The notes beneath the pieces were generated by a model, which worked only from the letters and a program-made list of their open reading frames with translations, did no database searches and had not been told where the DNA came from. A program made the position numbers and the translations under genes. Positions 58,171-64,000 of a stretch of 64,000 nucleotides of DNA are shown here, piece by piece (position 1 is the stretch's first letter; every line of letters starts with the position of its first letter). The DNA is from Coptis chinensis (Eukaryota > Streptophyta > Magnoliopsida > Ranunculales > Ranunculaceae): positions 62,481,001 through 62,545,000 of the forward strand of contig CM027381.1 in NCBI GenBank assembly GCA_015680905.1, read 5' to 3'.

Positions 58171-59403
58171 ATGGCCACAACTCAAAAGACCTAGAGGTAA
58201 CCACAAAAGTAATTGCTTTCTCTGTACCTCTTTTATGTTTTTGATCCTTGTAATTTGTTACGTAGTAGTTTTGTGGCTTATTACATACTGGCAACTAACG
58301 ATGAGCTCATTTGTTGGTCTGAACTCCAGATCACGTCGGCTGATGCTACAAAGTATGCTCCAACAACCCTGTTTATATTCTATGGGCAACACTTCTATTT
58401 TTTATTTTTTTCTTCCTTCTACTTATGTTCTAACTACGCAATGTACTTCCAGAAATGAGCTGCTAAGAGCAATGGACTTCAGACTTGCAGCGTTAAGAGA
58501 TGAGTTGGTTGGTGCTTTTAACCAGGTGTCAGATGGTACATTCTCCTATAATCAGATCACTGATTTGGTCTCTTTTTCTCAGTTCTTTGGAGCAGTAGAT
58601 TTAAGGTATCTTTTTTAGGACATAGAATTTTCAGTCCGTTTCTGTTATTATCTTTCCAGAAAAAAAATAATCAATGCACTCACACATACATTCATTTTAA
58701 GATCATTTTATTATCTTAGCTATTGGGGCCTGTAAATGCTAAGACGATTTTCTGCCGTTTGACATCTATTTTCTCAGGAATTCTCTGTCCAAGTATTTAG
58801 AGCTAAACCATAAGAACCAGGATGCTTATCCCCAGAACGTAGAAACAAAAGTTTTCACAAGATTTAGGGAATGAAAATCGGAAATTGAATGAAGGGACAA
58901 CTCAGGCGTGTTTGCCTGTAGTCAAACCTATAAGTTATGGTGCCTCCCCAGCCAAGGCTGCACAAGCTGAGCGCCAGAGTTCCACTGAAAGTGAGGATTC
59001 TTCTAACTCAAGTTCTGAAGATCAACCACATATAGAAAGAAGCCGCTCCCTCATAAGATCAGCATCCCCTCGACGATCAGCTTCTCCAATGCGGAGGATT
59101 CAAATTGGTAAATTTGGATCTCGCAGGGCTACTGTACTAACCATTAAGAGCCTAAGCTTTATTCCTGCCAGGGAAAGGATATCTTCCAATGAAGATCCTG
59201 CTGAATAAAGCAGTGATGAAGGATCTGCTCGGCCATTCAAGAAACCTGTAAGCAATGCAAGCAGCATGAGTGTTGAAGATGCAATCAATCTTTTTGAGAA
59301 GAAGCACAGTGATCAACGCCCCGATCTACAGAAAAAGAGGTTTCCAGCTGATAACTCTGGTAGTAAGAATAAATCAGTCTTGAGAAGATGGAGTGCAGGT
59401 ATT
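58171..59403 (+). pseudogene. COP1-interacting protein 7-like gene, middle exons, decayed
   Basis: Exon-like blocks with splice sites: about 58,171-58,196 (GHNSKDLE); about 58,331 onward (ITSADATKYAPTT); 58,453-58,607 (NELLRAMDFRLAALRDELVG, FNQVSDGTFSYNQITDLVSF); and a long exon from about 58,779 (NSLSKYLELNHKNQ) to 59,398 (RSLIRSASPRRSASPMRRIQ, RATVLTIKSLSFIPARERIS, MSVEDAINLFEKKHSDQR, SVLRRWSAG). Plant CIP7-like proteins are large regulators linked to light signalling through COP1. A 1-nt frameshift near 58,850 (after PQNVETK) and an in-frame TAA at 59,206 (after DPAE) break the long exon. The N-terminal and C-terminal exons are not found in the window, so this is a partial, probably dead, copy. 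Confidence 0.75.
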
Positions 59404-60382
59404 GTGTTCTCGGTGGCCTCGCTGTTTGCAAGTATAATCTCATTTCTTTCACTAGAAATTAATTATATTGATTTTATGTCTGTGATTTGAGTAGTATCTT
59501 GATTAGGTCATTATTACAGCGTCTTGGTTATGTCTTTCAAAAACTCAATGGAGCAAGTACCAGTGGAAGTACCAAAAAATTTACAACTTCTACTGAAAAT
59601 TTGTTGTTTAATTTTGCATGGTCTATCTTCTCAATATCATTTTGTTGATCGTGTTTTTCATTGTGTTTATTTTTATTTTCTTGCTTATTCAATATTTTAT
59701 ATTGGCTGTTTCTTTATTCTTTTTTAGTAATGAAACAATTTCAGTCAACTTGACATAATCCTTATCAAAGATATTATCATTAAGATCGTTGAATATTTAT
59801 TTTTGGTATAATATATTTTACAAACTTATGTTTTTCAGAACTTTTGATATAATATGATTTATTGTGGTACAATACGAGTAGAATTTCCACAATTTTGTTG
59901 ACTTAAATATTTTGGGTCTCTGTTGTACTAAACTTTACAGGGTTTAGTTATTATCTCTATGATATCTTTTCAATTCCTTGAATATTTCTCTGAAAAAAGT
60001 TTACGTAATCCAAGAATCTGTTGTGTAACAAAAATTAGGATATAGGCCGTGTTCAATTTGGATTTATATACCTATTGATCATGATGCAATGAAATGGGTT
60101 TATAGTTTTAATGTGAAATGGGTTTGACAGTTTTGTAAATTCGAGATTGAATACTTTATAGTCATGATGACTGTTGAATAGACACGTCTTAATCTGTTAG
60201 ATGACAAAATGTGTTCAAATGATATTAGTAGCACCAACTATTTGGCTACTGCCTAAAGTTTGAATGTCTCCTTACAGTTGTATTTTGAGGTAAAAAATAC
60301 TGTAATTTCATGGCATTAATTATTTATATTTGGGTGTTTCATTGCATTATGAGTGAATTTACACACACCAAGCATAATAACA
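59404..60382. other. Gene-poor DNA between CIP7-like fragment and LINE fragment
   Basis: Begins with a donor-like GTATTG after RRWSAG, so it is probably former intron. No further exon recognised. Confidence 0.4.
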
Positions 60383-62320
60383 TTTTTTTTTTTGCTAAAA
60401 GGTAATTGATTAACTTAAAAGAATAAAGGTTATAAGAAGAAAAAATAAGAACATTATGACATGACTGGACTAAGAAGGATAAAACAAATGTGTACCCTTC
60501 TCAATACAACAGTACTTAGTGAGTAAATCTAAAATACGTAGTGTTGTGGTTCTCAAGATGTCTCATGAATGGAGGTCGAGTCTGCCACCATACACTTTGT
60601 TTTTTAGTTAGTCCTGCTCCATGTCTGGCACAACAATCTGCTCCCGAATTAGTTTCCCTCCAGATTGAGGTGATATTAATCCATGTTGCTTGCGAGTTTA
60701 TTAGTTGCCATCGTGCCCTGACTCTCCAGTGCATGTCACCTTTTTGAAAAGCTTGGACTAATGCAAAAGAGTCTGATTCCACCCATATATGCCTCCATCC
60801 CATTTCTAAAGCTTTTGTGACTCCTTCCACAATCGCATATGTTTCCGCCATGTAATTAGTAGTGACTCCCAATCCACTTGCTGCAGCCCCAAGGAAAGCC
60901 CCATTATGATCTCTATAAATAGCACCCCACCCTGAGTTACCTGGATTACCCCTAGAGCTTCCATCTGCATTCATCTTTAGCATTCCAGGCGGGGGAAGAT
61001 TCCAGTAACATTCGAAGATTTTTGGAGATTTTCGAAGTTTGTGGTTGAGTTTGAATGCTCGAAGTACCTTCAGATCTCTCATCGAGTTCTCCATGTGTCC
61101 TGAGGACTTATGATAAGCCCTTACTGTTGCCCTTCGAATCAAGAAACAAATTTCTTTGAAGTTGGAAACCTTGTTGTCATACATTACCTTGTTGCGATTC
61201 TTCCATAGGCTCACTAGACTGGTCAGGGAACATGCCTTCCACATATCTAGAATTAATGAGCTATAGTGCTTACCCTGTTGCTGGATATCGTTAAGAGATT
61301 CCATGCTCTGATTGAGATCAAAGCACTGACTTGCATACTGCCACACCCTCTTTGCCAACTCGCATTGGAATAAAAGGTGATCCAATGTTTCTTCTTGTTC
61401 CCTATAGATGCTACATCATGAGGCCAGCTGGAATTTACGTTTTTTCAGCTGCTGATCTGTTCTAGCGGCACCATGAGCTAACTTCCAAGCTATTCCTTTC
61501 GTCCTTGGTAGGATATGTGCACTCCATATGAATTTACACCATACGGGCTTGTGGGCCTTGACTCATATATCCTCATGCGCTGCCGAGACAGTGAATTGTC
61601 CATTATTCGTTGATATCCATATTCTTTCATCTTCTTTGGCGCTATGTGGCTGTTGAATTTCTGCCGCTTCCATGCCAATGTGATTTAGCACTTGAGTCAT
61701 GTTGGTAGAAAAATGCCAATCCTCTCCATGGATGCAATCAGTCAGAGTTGCTTGAAGCTTCATAATCTCCTTTCTGTCCTCCTGAAAGAAATCGCAGATA
61801 GGTTTCCTCAGTAACCAGTTATCCCTCTATATGTTTATATATTTGTCATTGCCCATAATCCATCCATGTAGTGGAGCCATTTTCTTGAGGGCCCATCGTA
61901 TTCCTAGCCAAACTGTTGAGGACTTGTATTTAGACCATCCCCCAACTCTGTTAGTGTACTTGCCCTTCATAAATGATGACCAGTCTCCATCTTTTGTTAG
62001 TAGACACCAAGCTTGTTTCATGAGCATTGCAAGATTGATGTCTTGCAATTTTCTTATCCCCAGCCCGCCTTCCTCCACCGGTTTGCATGTCTTATCCCAA
62101 GATACTGTTATTGTTTTTCTCTCGGCTGGATTGCCGCTCTAGATGAAGTTTCTTATGATGCTCTCGCATTCCTTCAGGACTAATTTTGGCCATCTATATA
62201 TAGCCATGTTGTGGACAGGAATGCTGTTAAGCATATGTCTTGCAAGAACCACTTTGCCCTGAAAAGATAACATCTTTCCTGCCCACCCTGAAGCCTTTCT
62301 TCTGATACAAGTATGCATTG
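60383..62320 (-). mobile_element. 5'-truncated L1-type LINE, 3' part of ORF2
   Basis: On the minus strand, the A11 tail (T run at 60,383-60,393, preceded by TTTAGC) marks the 3' end. Blocks in 5'-3' order are ASGWAGKMLSFQGKVVLARH (after RT), GGLGIRKLQDINLAMLMKQA, a broken zf-RVT segment, DHLLFQCELAKRVWQYA, and an RNase H with MNADGSSRGNPGNSGWG, ETYAIVEG and VESDSFALVQ. The RNase H acidic residues look complete in the 289-codon block 61,385-60,516. Upstream blocks are interrupted by stops (about 61,440, 61,820, 62,140). Similarity stops near 62,320, so the endonuclease and most of RT were never copied. It belongs to a different subfamily from the full-length LINE at 48-54 kb. Confidence 0.85.
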
Positions 62321-63296
62321 GTAAGTATACATTATGCATTTTCACTCTTCAGAAACTAACTCATGTTCAATATTATAGATGCATAAGAATGCATTGGTAA
62401 CTTTATTGTAGTCATGGTAACTATAATAATGACCGATAAAATATTTCAAAATACTGTTGATTAAACAAATCTCTAATTCTATTCCATCTTGCTCTAATGC
62501 CTCTGTAAGGTTTCCACATAACTATATATAGTGCAAGTCAAGGGAAACCTTCCCATAGGAATAATTGATTCGAGTGTTTCATACTTGATTGAGCAATTGG
62601 ACTTAATGCTTTGAGTTTCACAATATAATTAGTATATATTTGTTATAAACTTCCTACACCTCTAATCTCTCCAACTTCAATGTAGTGAAACACTTATGGA
62701 CTTTTAGACAAGAAAAAGATTTGGTGTGGGTGTGATGTTAAAGAGGTCTTCTAAAGAGTGTGGATTGAGTTGTTCACGTTTTCATCTTATGGAAACGTCA
62801 TACAAGGAAGCTCAATGTTGAGGCTTAGACATATATGACCAAGAGTACTCTAACACACAACTGGTAAGGAAAAAGAATTGCATTATTTTACTAGCACAAC
62901 TAGCGTGGTAAATAATGTTTCTCATCTATATTTACAATAATATAGTTAGAGGAAAACAAATAGGTTAGGATTTTTGAGCAAGTAGGCTCAATAACTTTTG
63001 AACTTCTTTTAATGGAAGATGTAGTTTTTTTTAGACAAAATGTGACGAATTAAAATCATTTTGTAGTATGTTTGAACTTTTATACCATAAATTGTATCAA
63101 AATTCAGATTATTCTTGAACTTAATTGTTGTTGTATACTCGAAGTAAATTAAACGTCTGAAGCATTTTTTACAGTACATTTCCATTACAAATCAAATTAT
63201 TGAGTATCCATTTGGATTAGAGTATTTTACAAAATGATCGACATGATATTTATGTATAATGGTTCTATTTGTGTGTGTGCGTGTTAAATTTGTCAG
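62321..63296. other. Gene-poor stretch
   Basis: AT-rich, no gene recognised. ATGCATTGGTAA occurs at about 62,314 and 62,389 near the 5' edge of the LINE fragment. Confidence 0.4.
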
Positions 63297-63780
63297 GATA
63301 CTTTGCATCTCCGATCTGAATGTGGTTGTTATAATATGTGATCCAATTGGAGAACCCAAGCCGTATGTGTCGGAAAGTGGTGCTGGTTTTTTCAGTGTTT
63401 TTCCTCTGCAGGTAAAAACTACATTAGTAGAACGATTCTAAATTTTACGCCAAGTATATGTTATATAACCTTATTGATTTTTCTTTGTTGATTTTACCTA
63501 TGGTGTTAGACTTTGAATTCCCTCTTCGTGACTCATTTTATAATGTAGAAATTTAATGTGTCCTAAAACATGAAGGGAATTGGAAAAAAAAAAAAAAAAA
63601 AAGGAATGAGATATCAAAAAAATACAAAGTTTTTGGTATGTGACCGATTGTGTTGAAGGACAATGGTTTGTTGTTCAGGGAACGCAACAGGGAGCTCTGT
63701 CTTCTGGTGGTTGCGTCAGCGTTACCCTCCTTACTGGTCCTCTTCTTGCACCAAAGTCAATTGGAGAAGCTGCTTTACAG
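63297..63780 (+). CDS. Two consecutive exons of an unidentified gene (3' partial)
   Basis: Exon A follows AATTTGTCAG and reads ILCISDLNVVVIICDPIGEP, KPYVSESGAGFFSVFPLQ up to CAG/GTAAAA at about 63,412. Exon B follows TTGTTGTTCAG (63,680) and reads GTQQGALSSGGCVSVTLLTG and PLLAPKSIGEAALQ up to CAG/GTTAGT at 63,780. Both junctions are in phase 0 and join in one frame without stops. The codon pattern and good splice sites support a functional gene that continues beyond the right edge. I do not recognise the family. It might belong to the same locus as the CIP7-like exons, but the sequence does not resemble CIP7. Confidence 0.55.
63582..63602. repeat. Poly-A run in intron
   Basis: About 20 A residues between the two exons of the unidentified gene. 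Confidence 0.7.
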
Positions 63781-64000
63781 GTTAGTAATTTTCCAAATAA
63801 AAAGCTGTTCTTCAGTATTCTTATTTTTTCTTCTTCTTTTGGTACCACCTTGCTCATATGAATTATTCAATGCGATAATTGTCTTTTTACCACTAAAACA
63901 ACCACTCAAATTAAAGATTTGAATGTTGTTCCCCTTAAAGAAAATAGTGAATTTTAAAGAGATCATATGTTTTAAAAAACATTAGTCTTTTGGTTCCACA

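Noticed and set aside
1..64000. CRISPR arrays, rRNA, tRNA, bacterial-type operons
   Set aside because: None seen. The direct repeats present are eukaryotic tandem repeats or transposon parts, without spacer structure of a CRISPR array.

Overview
This is a window of plant nuclear DNA, most likely from a eudicot. The evidence is AT-rich intergenic DNA, spliced genes with short exons and GT-AG introns, plant-specific protein families (MAP65, CYP81-type P450, CIP7-like and WEB-family proteins), and plant transposon lineages (Tat-type Ty3/Gypsy, L1-type LINE with an RNase H domain, hAT MITEs, a TRIM, and a gene-capturing TIR transposon). The species cannot be fixed from sequence alone.

Layout. 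The window opens in the last exon of a TMEM70-like mitochondrial protein gene (1-581). From 1459 to 6472 lies a 5-kb transposon with terminal inverted repeats of about 510 bp. It carries pieces of three host genes: two exons of NPL4, almost the whole coding region of mitochondrial ribosomal protein bL33m, and the C-terminus of mitochondrial bL12m. All three are damaged. Then come a nested tandem repeat (6.5-7.1 kb), a possible 58-codon gene (7.6 kb), a hAT MITE with an exact 8-bp target duplication (8.0-8.4 kb) and a decayed WEB-family coiled-coil fragment (8.9-9.6 kb). The stretch 9.6-18.1 kb is gene-poor. At 18.1-19.1 kb a YTH-domain (m6A reader) fragment and a CYP81-type P450 fragment lie back to back, both dead.

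Two genes look intact. A six-exon gene of unknown function (19,845-24,135, +, 250 aa) carries a 758-bp hAT element in its longest intron. An eleven-exon MAP65 microtubule-bundling protein gene (26,762-33,775, -, 597 aa) can be followed exon by exon; its first intron uses a GC donor.

From 35 kb on, transposons dominate. There is a tandem TRIM (98-bp LTRs), a cluster of short palindromes at 40.7 kb, a 42-bp minisatellite at 43.6 kb, a Tat-lineage Gypsy polyprotein (minus strand) interrupted in its integrase by a hAT element, and a full-length L1-type LINE (48,401-54,564, minus) with a 17-bp target duplication, an intact ORF1 and a dead ORF2. After it come an orphan last exon of an epoxide hydrolase, an element with inverted repeats of about 125 bp (55.1-55.8 kb), a fold-back element packed with palindromes (56.6-57.4 kb), a decayed COP1-interacting-protein-7-like gene (58.2-59.4 kb), a 5'-truncated second LINE (60.4-62.3 kb), and two in-frame exons of an unidentified gene that runs off the right edge.

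No operon-like co-operation exists here. The genes are independent transcription units, and the main story is gene capture, nested insertion and decay. All identities come from reading translations by eye; no database search was run.
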